Both the position numbers and the translations under genes were made by a program. A stretch of DNA of 28,747 nucleotides from JANNOG01 sp964516515 (lineage in GTDB: Bacteria; Actinomycetota; Actinomycetes; Actinomycetales; JBBAYJ01): NCBI GenBank assembly GCA_964516515.1, contig CAZEYA010000032.1, positions 1-28,747 on the forward strand, given 5' to 3'. Positions 1-8,694 of the stretch are shown piece after piece (within the stretch, counting starts at the first letter, position 1; every line of letters begins with the position of its first letter). Below the pieces are notes generated by a model that saw only the letters and a list, made by a program, of their open reading frames with translations, searched no databases and was not told where the DNA came from.

Positions 1-1046
1 ATCGGTTACCCCAGGCTACTGGGGGCCCCTGTCCGGGAGAAAGCAGGCTCCCCAGATCGCTCCACGCTGCGGCGCCGCCTTGGCGCCTTGGCCGACCGGC
101 TGGATCCCTTGGCGCTGCAACGGGCGTTCGCCACCGCCATGCTGGCGGAGGACCCGTGCACGTCCGGGGTGTACTTCGTCGATGACCACTTCGTGCCCTA
201 CACGGGCGCGAAACCGGTCGGCGAGGGGTGGAACACCAAACACCGTGTAACCCAACGGGGTCGGGCCGACACCTGGGTGCTGGACGGGGCCGGGCGGGCG
301 GTGGTGTTCACCACCGGGGAACCGTCCGGGTTGACCAAGGCCCTGCCACCGGCGTTGGTTGAGCTCCGGACGGTGATCGGACCCGACGCGACGATCATGT
401 TGGGGTTCGACCGGGGCGGGGCATACGCGTCGGTGTTCACCGCCTGCCGCGACGCCGACACGGACTGGATCACCTACCGGCGGGCCCCGCTGGCCCCGGT
501 CCACGGCCTGCCCATGACCACGATCATCACCAGTACCGACGCCAGGGGCGTGACCACGCACAAGATTCTCCTCTACGCCGACGAACTGGTCGAGATCAAC
601 AGGTACGGCACCGCCCGCCAGATCACCCTGTTCGAGCACGGGGCGGTGGTCTTGCAGGTCCTGACCAGCGACACCAGCACCTGCCCGGTCGCGTTGCTGA
701 TCACACTGCGGGCCCGCTGGCGGATCGAGAACGCGTTCAAGTACGCATCCGAACACCACGGCGTCGACGCCCTGGCCGACTACATCGCCGACATCGAAAC
801 CAACACCCGCCCGATCGACAACCCCGCCCGCAAGGCCGCCAACGCCACAGTGAAGACCCGCACCAACGAGCTCGGTGACACCGAACGCGCCCTGGCCCAC
901 CTGATGTGCGACCGGACCGGCAGCGTGGCCGAACTGAACAAGAAGCTCACCAACGCCCACGCCAAGATCGAAAAGGCGAAGAAGACACTGGCGGAGGCCG
1001 GTCGAATGACCTCCCTGTCGCGACGAGGGCCGTATGACGACGGCCA
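1..1046 (+). pseudogene. Transposase remnant (DDE type), truncated
   Basis: The reading frame is open from base 1, so the N-terminus lies outside the window. The protein has a DDE-like triad: Asp at 181-183 (in YFVDDHF), Asp at 409-411 (in LGFDRGG) and Glu at 727-729 (in WRIEN). A basic, coiled-coil-like tail follows (around 930-1000). This resembles large IS4/IS1634-type transposases, which normally continue well past the tail. Here recognisable sequence stops near 1005. The frame then runs 25 bp into the 3' end of the convergent ppk2 gene and stops at 1071. The right end of the element is therefore missing and I see no terminal inverted repeat. The gene is probably inactive. Family assignment is by motif spacing only. 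Confidence 0.7.
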
Positions 1047-1892
1047 TCACCCGAGCAGTGACCGCGCGTAGTCGTCGACCGTACGCGAGACCTCCCGCGA
1101 CGGGCGCTGGTACCCGCGCCCCTTGGACCGGTGGGGCAGCGTCAGTTCGCGCTGGGCCACGTGTTGCCACGGGATGCTCGAAAGCAGATGGTGGATCATG
1201 TTCAGCCGCGCGCGGTTCTTGTCTTCGGCCTCGACGACGAACCAGGGTGAGACGTCGGTGTCGGTGTGCACCAGCATGTCGTCCTTGGCCTGGGAGTAGT
1301 CGTCCCAGCGGCTGATCGACTCAAGGTCGACCTCGGACAGCTTCCATTGCTTGAGGGGGTTGCCGAGGCGCTCCTTGAAGCGCCTGGCCTGCTCGACGTC
1401 GCTCACCGAGAACCAGTACTTGCGAAGGAGGATCCCGTCCTCGATGAGGAGGTTCTCGAAGATGGGGCATTGCCGCATGAACCGGTTGTACTCGTGCGGA
1501 GTGCAGAATCCCATGACACGTTCGACGCCCGCGCGGTTGTACCAGCTGCGGTCGAGCAGAACGATCTCTCCGGCCGCCGGCAGGTGATCGACGTATCGCT
1601 GGAAGTACCACTGCGTCCGTTCCCGCTCCGTCGGGGCGGGCAGCGCGACGATGCGGCATACCCGGGGGTTGAGGTAGGCCGAGACCCGTTGGATGGTCCC
1701 GCCCTTGCCTGCGGCGTCGCGGCCCTCGAAGATCACGACCAGCCGGGAGCCGCTGAACCGGATCCACTCCTGCATCTGGACGAGGTCCCCCTGCAATCGC
1801 AGGAGTTCCTTCCGGTAGACCGTCACGGGGATCCTCGCGGCTCTCTCGGCGGGCACGGCTCTGTTGTTCTTGGCAGCACGGGACTTGGCCAT
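1047..1892 (-). CDS. ppk2: Polyphosphate kinase 2 (PPK2 family)
   Basis: Phosphotransferase that moves phosphate between polyphosphate and nucleotides in the cytoplasm. From the ATG at 1892 it is 281 aa, usual for single-domain PPK2. A Walker A loop (FEGRDAAGKGGT) lies at about residues 55-66 and the Walker B/lid segment VLLDRSWYNRAG at about 111-122. A conserved arginine-rich lid region (RRFKERLGNP) follows, as is the KQWKLSEVD stretch typical of the family. An in-frame GTG at 1967 would add 25 residues of low-complexity sequence. I prefer 1892 because family members begin with a short basic MAK-like leader, but neither start has a clear ribosome binding site. The 3' end overlaps the tail of the transposase frame, which suggests the insertion element was trimmed next to this gene. 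Substrate preference (ADP or AMP) is not decided here. Confidence 0.9.
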   Translation of the reverse strand: MAKSRAAKNNRAVPAERAARIPVTVYRKELLRLQGDLVQMQEWIRFSGSRLVVIFEGRDAAGKGGTIQRVSAYLNPRVCRIVALPAPTERERTQWYFQRYVDHLPAAGEIVLLDRSWYNRAGVERVMGFCTPHEYNRFMRQCPIFENLLIEDGILLRKYWFSVSDVEQARRFKERLGNPLKQWKLSEVDLESISRWDDYSQAKDDMLVHTDTDVSPWFVVEAEDKNRARLNMIHHLLSSIPWQHVAQRELTLPHRSKGRGYQRPSREVSRTVDDYARSLLG

Positions 1893-2042
1893 GCAACAGT
1901 CTGGCGGACTCGGCTGGATCCGCCGCGCAGCCGCCTGCGCGATGCGGGGATCCGGTGGGTCGGACACTCAGGTTCAGTCGCCGGACCATCTCCGACGGGG
2001 CTAGCTGATGCGTACGTCGCCGTGGTTTGGCAGGGTGGTGTC

Positions 2043-2879
2043 ATGGCGTTGATCCGGGTTGGTTTCGAGAACGGTCTGCCCATCGAGTTGTCCTACGCTG
2101 ATGTGGGCGCGGGTCGGCCTGTGGTGCTCATTCACGGCTGGCCGTTGTCCAGTCGCTCGTGGGAGGCGCAGGTTCCGGTCCTGGTGGAGGCGGGGTATCG
2201 GGTCATCACTTATGACCGTCGTGGTTTCGGTGCATCGTCGCAGCCGTGGGGTGGGTATGACTACGACACCTTCGCTGCGGATCTCGACGCGCTGCTGACG
2301 CACCTTGATGTGCGTGACGCCACCCTGGTGGGGTTCTCGATGGGCGGCGGTGAGGTGGTCCGGTACATCGCGCGCTATGGCACCGCCCGGGTGGCTCAGG
2401 CGGTGCTGGCCGGTGCGGTCACGCCGTACCTGTATGCCGCGCCGGACAACCCCGAGGGGGGGTTGGACGACGCCACGATCGCGCAGTTGGAGGGCGGCGT
2501 GCGGGGCGATCGGATCGCCTTCCTGGACACGTTCATGACGGCGTTCTTCGGGGCGGGTGACCGCAGTGACCTCATCAGTGGCCCGGCCCGCGCCTATCAC
2601 GTCGACATGGCGGCGTGGGCGTCGCCGCAAGCGACTCTGGAGTGCATCACGGCGTGGGGCAAGACGGACTTCCGCGCCGACGTGGCCGCGGTCACCGTGC
2701 CCACCCTGGTCATCCACGGCAGCGCCGACGGTACGGTGCCGTTCGAGGTCAGCGGCGCCCGCACTCACAAGGCGATCACCGGCAGCCGCCTGGTCGTCCT
2801 GGACGGCGCCCCCCACGGTTTCACCGCCACACACCCGGCGCAGTTCAACACCGCACTGCTGACGTTCCTCGCCGAGTAA
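2043..2879 (+). CDS. Alpha/beta hydrolase (non-haem haloperoxidase-like)
   Basis: A 278-aa single-domain alpha/beta hydrolase, the usual size for the non-haem chloroperoxidase/esterase group. The oxyanion-hole motif HGWPLS is at residues 31-36. The nucleophile elbow GFSMGG has Ser99, the acid is Asp229 in HGSADGTVPF, and the catalytic base is His258 in GAPHGF. The complete triad suggests an active serine hydrolase; perhydrolase side activity is common in this group but is inference here. The frame is open far upstream, but homology begins at the ATG at 2043, which is preceded by an AGGGTGG ribosome binding site. No signal peptide is visible. It is divergent from ppk2 and convergent with sthA, whose stop lies only 2 bp away. 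Substrate unknown. Confidence 0.88.
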   Translation: MALIRVGFENGLPIELSYADVGAGRPVVLIHGWPLSSRSWEAQVPVLVEAGYRVITYDRRGFGASSQPWGGYDYDTFAADLDALLTHLDVRDATLVGFSMGGGEVVRYIARYGTARVAQAVLAGAVTPYLYAAPDNPEGGLDDATIAQLEGGVRGDRIAFLDTFMTAFFGAGDRSDLISGPARAYHVDMAAWASPQATLECITAWGKTDFRADVAAVTVPTLVIHGSADGTVPFEVSGARTHKAITGSRLVVLDGAPHGFTATHPAQFNTALLTFLAE

Positions 2880-2881
2880 GC

Positions 2882-4303
2882 TCAGCTGCTGAATCTCGCC
2901 ACTTGTCGCAGCTTGTTCGTGACGTCCAGGGCGGCGACCTTGTAGGCCTCGGACAGCGTCGGGTAGTTGAAGACGGTGTCCACGAGGTAGTCCACGGTTC
3001 CGCCGCAGCCCATCACGGCCTGCCCGATGTGAACGAGTTCGGTGGCGGACGTGCCGAACACGTGGACGCCCAGCAGCTCCCGGGTCTCGCTGTGGACCAG
3101 CAGTTTCAGCATGCCGTAGGAGTCGCCGAGGATCTGGCCGCGGGCCAGCTCGCGGTAGCGGGCCACGCCCACCTCGTATGGCACGGCGCTGCCGGTGAGG
3201 TCCTGCTCGGTCTTCCCGCAGTAGGAGATCTCGGGAATGGTGTAGATGCCAATGGGCTGCAGGGCGGTCAGGTCGCGAACAGGTTCGTCGAAGGCGTGGT
3301 AGGCGGCCAACCGTCCCTGATCCATACTGGTGGCCGCCAACGCCGGGAAGCCGATGACGTCACCCACGGCATAGATGTGGGGAACCGATGTCCGGTAGGT
3401 CGTGTCGACCTTGATCCGGCCCCGTGAATCGGCCTCCAGTCCTGCCGCCGGCAGGTCCAGCTGGCTGGTCTGCCCCTGCCGGCCGGCGGAGTACATCACG
3501 GTGTCGGCCGGGATCCGCTTACCCGAGACCAGGCTGGTCACCGTGCCGTACTCGTTCGCTGAGACGCGGGCGACCTCCTCGCCGAGGCGAAACGACACCG
3601 ACAGGTCACGCAGGTGGAACTTCAGCGACTCCACGACCTCGGGATCGCAGATGTCGAGCATGACGGGGCGCTTGTCGACGACGGTGACCCTGGTTCCCAG
3701 CATGGCGAACATCGAGGCGTACTCGATTCCGATGACGCCGGCACCTACCACGACCATCGAGGACGGCACGCTCTCCAGGGCGAGGACGCCGTCGGAGTCC
3801 ACGACGCGGCGCTCGTCGAACTCGACCGACGTCGGCCGGGCGGGCGCGGTACCTGTGGCGATGACGAAGTGGTCGCCGGTGACCGACGCGAAACGATTGC
3901 CGTGCTCGTCCGTGACCGACACGGTGTGCGGATCGGTGAAGGCCGCGCTGCCGGCCAGCAGGTCGACGTGGTTACGCATCAGCTGGGTGCGGACGATCTC
4001 GACCTCGCGGCCGATGACGTGCTGGGTGCGGCCGAACAGGTCCTCGATGGTGATGTTGCCCTTGACGCGGTAGCTGGCGCCGTACAGCTCGCGCTGCGAC
4101 ATCCCGGTGAGGTAGACGACGGCCTCGCGCAGCGTCTTGCTGGGAATGGTGCCGGTGTTGATGCACACCCCGCCGACCATGTGCTTGCGCTCCACCACGG
4201 CGACTCGTTTGCCCAGTTTCGTCGCGCCGATGGCTGCCTTCTGTCCCCCCGGCCCGGAGCCGATCACGACGAGGTCGTAGTCGTTGCCCTGTGCAGTCGC
4301 CAT
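2882..4303 (-). CDS. sthA: Soluble pyridine nucleotide transhydrogenase
   Basis: Flavoprotein that transfers hydride between NADPH and NAD+ in the cytosol. It is 473 aa from the ATG at 4303, near the family norm. FAD-binding GSGPGG is at residues 15-20. The segment VGGVCINTGTIPSK keeps only one of the two redox cysteines (Cys47, with Thr52 in place of the second). This separates SthA from lipoamide and mercuric reductases, which have CxxxxC. The NAD(P) Rossmann motif GAGVIG lies at about 187-192, and the C-terminal dimerisation domain contains HVFGTSATELVHIG. An upstream GTG at 4327 would add 8 residues. No Shine-Dalgarno is visible before either start. A TAAGACT element directly before the ATG hints at a leaderless transcript. 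Convergent with the hydrolase, divergent from the antiporter operon. Confidence 0.93.
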   Translation of the reverse strand: MATAQGNDYDLVVIGSGPGGQKAAIGATKLGKRVAVVERKHMVGGVCINTGTIPSKTLREAVVYLTGMSQRELYGASYRVKGNITIEDLFGRTQHVIGREVEIVRTQLMRNHVDLLAGSAAFTDPHTVSVTDEHGNRFASVTGDHFVIATGTAPARPTSVEFDERRVVDSDGVLALESVPSSMVVVGAGVIGIEYASMFAMLGTRVTVVDKRPVMLDICDPEVVESLKFHLRDLSVSFRLGEEVARVSANEYGTVTSLVSGKRIPADTVMYSAGRQGQTSQLDLPAAGLEADSRGRIKVDTTYRTSVPHIYAVGDVIGFPALAATSMDQGRLAAYHAFDEPVRDLTALQPIGIYTIPEISYCGKTEQDLTGSAVPYEVGVARYRELARGQILGDSYGMLKLLVHSETRELLGVHVFGTSATELVHIGQAVMGCGGTVDYLVDTVFNYPTLSEAYKVAALDVTNKLRQVARFSS

Positions 4304-4437
4304 GGCAGGAGTCTTACGCACTTCCACGGGACCGGCACGTGGCCACCGTCACCGCCAGGCCGTGACGAATGACGAAGATGTGACGGGCGGGGGTCGGGAG
4401 CAACGACCGGTATCGGTACGGCGACGCCGCTGTCACA

Positions 4438-5870
4438 GTGATCTCCGTGCCCGAGGTCTCGTTCATGGGGTTGTTCGTGGTGGTCATCGCGGCGTTCGCG
4501 GTGCCGTTCGTGCTGGGCCTGTTCCCCGCTGTGAAGCTGCCGACCGTGGTCGCGGAGATCATCGTCGGAATCATCCTCGGTCCCTCGGTGCTGGGCTGGG
4601 TCACCGTCGACCTGCCGATCCAGCTGCTCTCGGTATTGGGGTTGGCCATGCTGTTCATGCTGGCCGGCCTCGAGGTAGACCTCGAGGGCCTGCGGGGGCG
4701 TCGCCTCGCCCTGGCCAGCGGCGGCCTGGCCGTCAGCCTGGTGCTTGCGGCGACAGTGGCCGGGCTGCTCGCAGTGACCGGCGCGGTCGATTCACCGGTA
4801 CTGGTAGCGATCATCCTGATCACGAGTGCGCTGGGCATCGTCGTGGCGGTCCTCAAGGACGCTGGGGTCGCCGACACCGAGGCGGGTCAGCTGATCATCG
4901 CTGGTGCGACGCTGGGTGACGTCAGCGCGGTCATCCTGCTCAGCGTCGTGTTCTCCACCGGTGGCGGCGGGCCCGGCGCCGCGGTGGCGCTCATCGTCGC
5001 GCTGGTGGTGACCATGGTCGTGCTGCTGAGTATTGCCGGGCGGGTGGCGGGCCTCGCCCGGGTGATGGGGGAGTTCACCCGGCTGGCCGACACCACCGCT
5101 CAGATCCGGGTGCGGGGGGTCATCGCGTTGCTCATCGGGTTCCTCGCGCTCGCTTCGGCGCTCAGTGTGGAGACCCTGCTCGGGGCCTTCCTCGCCGGGC
5201 TGCTACTGGGATGGCTTGACCGCGGCGGCGAGCGTGTCCGCCCGGTGTTCCGGGCCAAGCTCGACGGGATCGGGNNNNNNNNNNNNNNNNNNNNNNNNNN
5301 NNNNNNNNNNNNNNNNNNNNNNNNNNNNNNNNNNNNNNNNNNNNNNNNNNNNNNNNNNNNNNNNNNNNNNNNNNCCGCGGCGGCGAGCGTGTCCGCCCGG
5401 TGTTCCGGGCCAAGCTCGACGGGATCGGGATCGGGATCGGGTTCGGGTTCGGTTTCCTGATCCCGGTCTTCTTCGTCACCAGCGGGCTGCAGTTCGACCT
5501 CGGGGCGCTGCTGGGAGACCGCTCGGCGTTGCTGCTGGTGCCGCTCTTCGTGGTGGCGCTGCTCGTCGTGCGAGGGGTGCCGGCGCTGCTCTACCGGGGC
5601 GCGATCGGTACCCGCGAAGTCGCGGCCGCCGCCCTGTTGCAGGCCACGACGCTGCCCTTCGTCGTGGCCGCGACCGCCCTCGGCAGCGAACTCGGCCTCG
5701 TCTCCCCAGCAGTGGCGGCTGCGCTGGTGGCGGCTGGACTCTTGTCGGTCCTCTTCTTCCCCCTGATCGCCCTCGGCCTGTTCCACCGTCCGGGCGACGC
5801 AGTCAGCCCCGAACCGTCCCCACCCCCCCAGGAGCGGCCCCATGTCGATCAACGCCGTGACACCCACTGA
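4438..5870 (+). CDS. CPA2-family cation/proton antiporter (interrupted by assembly gap)
   Basis: Polytopic membrane protein that exchanges Na+ or K+ for protons. Motifs include PTVVAEIIVGIILGPSVLGW (residues 35-54), AMLFMLAGLEVDL (70-82) and GATLGDVSAVILLSVV (156-171). The last segment carries a single acidic residue, Asp161, where many CPA2 members have two. No cytosolic RCK/TrkA-N domain follows the membrane core. A run of 100 N (5275-5374) splits the gene, but the 55 bases on both sides are identical. Removing one copy plus the N run (155 nt) restores one continuous frame of 425 aa through GIGIGFGFGFLIP, so the gene is probably intact. Start: GTG at 4438; GTG 4447 or ATG 4465 are alternatives. 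The 3' end overlaps the next gene by 29 bp. Ion specificity cannot be told. Confidence 0.85.
5220..5274 (+). repeat. 55-bp duplicated contig end, left copy
   Basis: These 55 bases are identical to 5375-5429 on the other side of the N run. The duplicate is most simply the shared k-mer overlap of two contig ends that the assembler failed to merge. It is not a biological repeat. Confidence 0.9.
5275..5374. other. Assembly gap (100 N), probably no missing sequence
   Basis: Exactly 100 N, the conventional filler for a gap of unknown size. The identical 55-bp flanks imply a negative (overlapping) gap. Collapsing it restores the antiporter reading frame. The GGGATC/GGGTTC short-period repeat just to the right (5421-5455) may explain why assembly broke here. 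Confidence 0.95.
5375..5429 (+). repeat. 55-bp duplicated contig end, right copy
   Basis: Exact copy of 5220-5274. It is followed immediately by the GGGATCGGGATCGGG short repeat that encodes the Gly-Ile-Gly-Ile stretch of the antiporter. Confidence 0.9.
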
Positions 5871-6582
5871 CACCCTTGACCTCGACTTCCACGACCTGCG
5901 AGCCGTCTACATCAACTGCACCCTCAAGCCGTCATCCGAGCTGTCCAACACCCAGGTACTGGCCGACACCTCCATTTCGATCATGCGCGAGCACGGCGTC
6001 ACCGTGGACGTCATCCGGGCAGTCGACCATCTCCTCGCGCCCGGGGTCTGGCCCGACATGACCGAGCACGGCGCGGCCCGAGACGACTGGCCGCCCATCT
6101 TTGAGCAGGTCATCGCTGCTGACATCCTGGTGCTGATGACGCCGATCTGGCTTGGGCAGAAGTCGTCGGTGTGCAGTCGGGTGATCGAGCGGCTGTACGG
6201 CAACTCCAGCCAGCTCAACGGCGCCGGGCAGTACGCCTACTACGGCCGGGTCGGCGGCTGCCTGGTGACCGGCAACGAGGACGGCATCAAGCACTGCGCC
6301 ATGGATGTCCTCTACTCGCTGCAGCACCTCGGCTTCATGGTGCCGCCGCAGGCCGACGCCGGCTGGATCGGCGAGGCGGGGCCGGGTCCGTCCTACGCCG
6401 ACGAGGGCTCCGGCGGCCCGGACAACGACTTCACCAACCGCAACACGACCTTCATGACATGGAACCTGCTGCACACGGCGCGGCTGCTCAAGCGCGCCGG
6501 TGGCATGCCGGCGTACGGCAACCAGCGCTCGCAGTGGGATGCCGGATGCCGGTTCGACTTCCCGAACCCGGAGCATCGATGA
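5842..6582 (+). CDS. Flavodoxin-fold NAD(P)H-dependent FMN reductase-like protein
   Basis: A 246-aa soluble flavoprotein of the NADPH-dependent FMN reductase/flavodoxin superfamily. The first beta strand and phosphate-binding loop are in YINCTLKPSSELSNT (residues 23-37). A DDWPPI segment follows at 81-86. The flavin-contacting loop TPIWLGQKSS is at 100-109 and TGNEDG at 143-148. An AGGAG ribosome binding site lies 7-11 bases before the ATG. The start is inside the antiporter gene (29-bp overlap) and the stop overlaps the start of the next gene (ATGA). The three genes are therefore almost certainly co-transcribed. A flavin reductase between an antiporter and a Rieske/ThDP protein could be an electron donor to the latter, or a redox-sensing accessory of the antiporter as KefF is for KefC. 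Both roles are inference. Confidence 0.85.
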   Translation: MSINAVTPTDTLDLDFHDLRAVYINCTLKPSSELSNTQVLADTSISIMREHGVTVDVIRAVDHLLAPGVWPDMTEHGAARDDWPPIFEQVIAADILVLMTPIWLGQKSSVCSRVIERLYGNSSQLNGAGQYAYYGRVGGCLVTGNEDGIKHCAMDVLYSLQHLGFMVPPQADAGWIGEAGPGPSYADEGSGGPDNDFTNRNTTFMTWNLLHTARLLKRAGGMPAYGNQRSQWDAGCRFDFPNPEHR

Positions 6583-8313
6583 GCACCGGCGCCGAGCCGG
6601 CCGTCGCCGCCGCCGTCGCTGTGCCGAGCGCGGTCACGCCGGATCTGCCGCAGGGCGAGTTCGCCTGGCACCGAGCGATCGACGTCGACGACTTACCCGA
6701 GGGCCGGGTGACGACTGTCACGGTGGGCCATCGCACGCTGGCCATCACCCGCTCGGGTGACGTGTCCGGCGCACTCGACAATCGGTGCCCCCACCAGGGT
6801 GGGCCGCTCGGGGAGGGGTCGATCGAGCGTGGCTGGCTGCGCTGCCCGTGGCACGGGTACGACTACTCGCCGTGCAACGGCAGGCCCCCGCCAGGGTTCA
6901 GCGACGCGCCCGCCGCGTACCGGACGGAGCTCCGTGGCGGCGTCGTGCATGTGGCGCTGCCGCTGGAGCGGCCGCGCGGGCGGACCGTGGCCGATGTCGT
7001 GGTGGAGACGATGGTGGCGTGGGGGGTCAGCCATGTCTTCGGGATGGTGGGGCACTCCAACCTGGGATTGGCGGATGCATTGCGGGTCGCGCAGGAGCGC
7101 GGGGACGTCACCTATGTGGGCATCCGTCACGAGGGCGCGGCGTCCTTCGCGGCCTCGGCCTACGGCAAGCTGACCGGGCGACTCGCCGCCTGCTTCGGTA
7201 TCGCCGGCCCGGGATCCACCAACCTGTTGACCGGGCTCTACGACGCCCGAGCGGACCGGGCCCCGGTGCTGGCGCTGTCAGGGCAGGTGCCCTCGGCCGT
7301 GCTGGGCCGCGGTGCCTTCCAGGACGTCGACCTGACCGGGGCGTTCAACGATGTCGCCGCCTACTCGCGGACAGTGCTCGCGGGCAGCGATCACGCTGAA
7401 CTGACCACTCTTGCGTGCAAGACGGCCCTGGTCGAGCGCGGGGTCGCTCACCTGGTGTTCCCGGACGAGGTGCAGAACATCCCGAGTGATGCCGCCCCGG
7501 GATCCCCGGTGGGCCGGTTGCCCGACCCGCGGGTAGCACCGGTCCCCTCCGTCGTGGCCGCCGCGATCGCAGCCGTCCGTGCTGCGCATCGCCCGGTCAT
7601 CGTTGTCGGTTCCGGCGCCAAGGGCGGCATGACCGAGGTGCTGGCGCTGGCCGAGCACCTGGGGGCGCCGATCGTGACCACGTTCAAGGCGAAGGGTCTG
7701 GTCGGTGACCGCCACCCGCTGGGTTGCGGGGTGCTGGGCCGTAGCGGCACTCCGATCGCGTCGTGGTTCATGAACGAGTGCGACCTCGTGCTGGCCTTCG
7801 GCGCGTCGTTCTCCAACCACACCGGAATCGCCTCGTACAAGAAGATCGTCCAGGTCGACCGCGATCCGATGGCCCTGGGCCGGTTCCACCCCGTGGCCGT
7901 CCCCGTTCTGGGCGACGTCGGCCTTACCGCCGATCGGCTTCGCGCTGCCGGCCGCGATGGGGGCCTGGGCGGTCGTCGGGGGGTCACGTGCGGTGCTCAG
8001 CGTGAGTGGCGACGGTGGCCTGGGGCAGTACGCGATGGAACTGACGACACTTGCCAAGTACGACATGGGAATCACCCACGTCGTGCTGGACAACAGTGAA
8101 CTCGGGAAGATCTCCAAGGAGCAGCGGGCAGGGGAGTGGCAGGTATGGCAGACATCGTTGCGCAACCCCGACTTCGCCCGCTTCGCCGAGTTGTGCGGAG
8201 TGCGCGGCTACCGGGTCACCTCGCGACAGGAACTGCTGCCGGCGTTGACTGAGGCGATCGGTCACCAAGGACCGAGCCTGGTGTCGATCACCATGGACCC
8301 GCTGCTGGTCTGA
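6579..8313 (+). pseudogene. Rieske [2Fe-2S]-thiamine diphosphate enzyme fusion, internally deleted and frameshifted
   Basis: The N-terminus is a Rieske domain (residues about 28-128) with CPHQGG (Cys70, His72) and CPWHGYDY (Cys89, His92), a full cluster-binding set. From about residue 136 it becomes a ThDP-dependent enzyme of the acetolactate synthase/pyruvate oxidase superfamily. The catalytic glutamate is Glu185 in GIRHEGAASFAA, and GPGSTNLLTGLYDA and a central Rossmann-like domain follow. Near 7930-7945 the frame breaks. The first frame passes from GDVGLTADRLRAA into unrelated residues and stops at 8099. The +1 frame resumes at 7933 with IGFALPAAMGAWA, the GDGGLGQY cofactor motif and ISKEQRAGEW, and ends at 8313. 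About 70-90 residues expected between these segments are absent, so this is a deletion and not a simple frameshift. It is either a real pseudogene or an assembly error. The start overlaps the upstream stop. Confidence 0.8.
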
Positions 8314-8317
8314 TTGC

Positions 8318-8629
8318 TCACGCCGGTGACAGGGCGGCGGCCGGCACCAGCCGGGTGACCACCACCGAGCGCCCCTTGTCGTCGGCGACGAACACGACCA
8401 GACCCCACCATTGGTCCCCGTCGTGCTGCCACTCCACGAGGACACCGGGGCAGCGATCGGTACCGGGGTGGGTCACCCAGCAGTGCAGTGGCGGGTCTGC
8501 GCGGGTCGCCTTGTCCGAGGGCTGCTTGGCCGCACTGTCCCCGGACACCCGCTGACCGATGGGTGCCCCCGGAGTCAACCGCATGCCGCCGTACGCCATA
8601 GCAGTCGAGGATGCCACGCCATCGAACAT
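8318..8629 (-). CDS. Small protein of unknown function
   Basis: A candidate 103-aa protein that I do not recognise. It has two conserved-looking blocks: MAYGGMRLTPGAPIGQRVSG near the N-terminus and LHCWVTHPGTDRCPGVLVEW followed by WWGLVVFVADD and VTRLVPAAAL at the C-terminus. The aromatic/hydrophobic alternation suggests a small beta-rich fold. There is no signal peptide or membrane helix. The ATG at 8629 lacks a good ribosome binding site; the frame is open further upstream but would overlap the VIT gene. Its stop lies 4 bp from the end of the convergent Rieske/ThDP gene. It is kept because the frame has strong third-position GC and fills the gap between neighbours, but it could be spurious. 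Confidence 0.5.
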   Translation of the reverse strand: MFDGVASSTAMAYGGMRLTPGAPIGQRVSGDSAAKQPSDKATRADPPLHCWVTHPGTDRCPGVLVEWQHDGDQWWGLVVFVADDKGRSVVVTRLVPAAALSPA

Positions 8630-8694
8630 TTGTGCTAACCATTCGGCAGGTCGTGCCGGTGGGTCGAGCGGTGCCGACCGCTCGGTGACGAAGG

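Noticed and set aside
5220..5429. Genuine 55-bp direct repeat or insertion in the antiporter gene
   Set aside because: Exactly 100 N between identical ends, together with restoration of the frame on collapse, points to unmerged contig ends.
7910..8313. Programmed frameshift in the Rieske-ThDP gene
   Set aside because: A frameshift alone would not explain the 70-90 missing residues of the ThDP domain, and no slippery sequence with downstream structure is evident.
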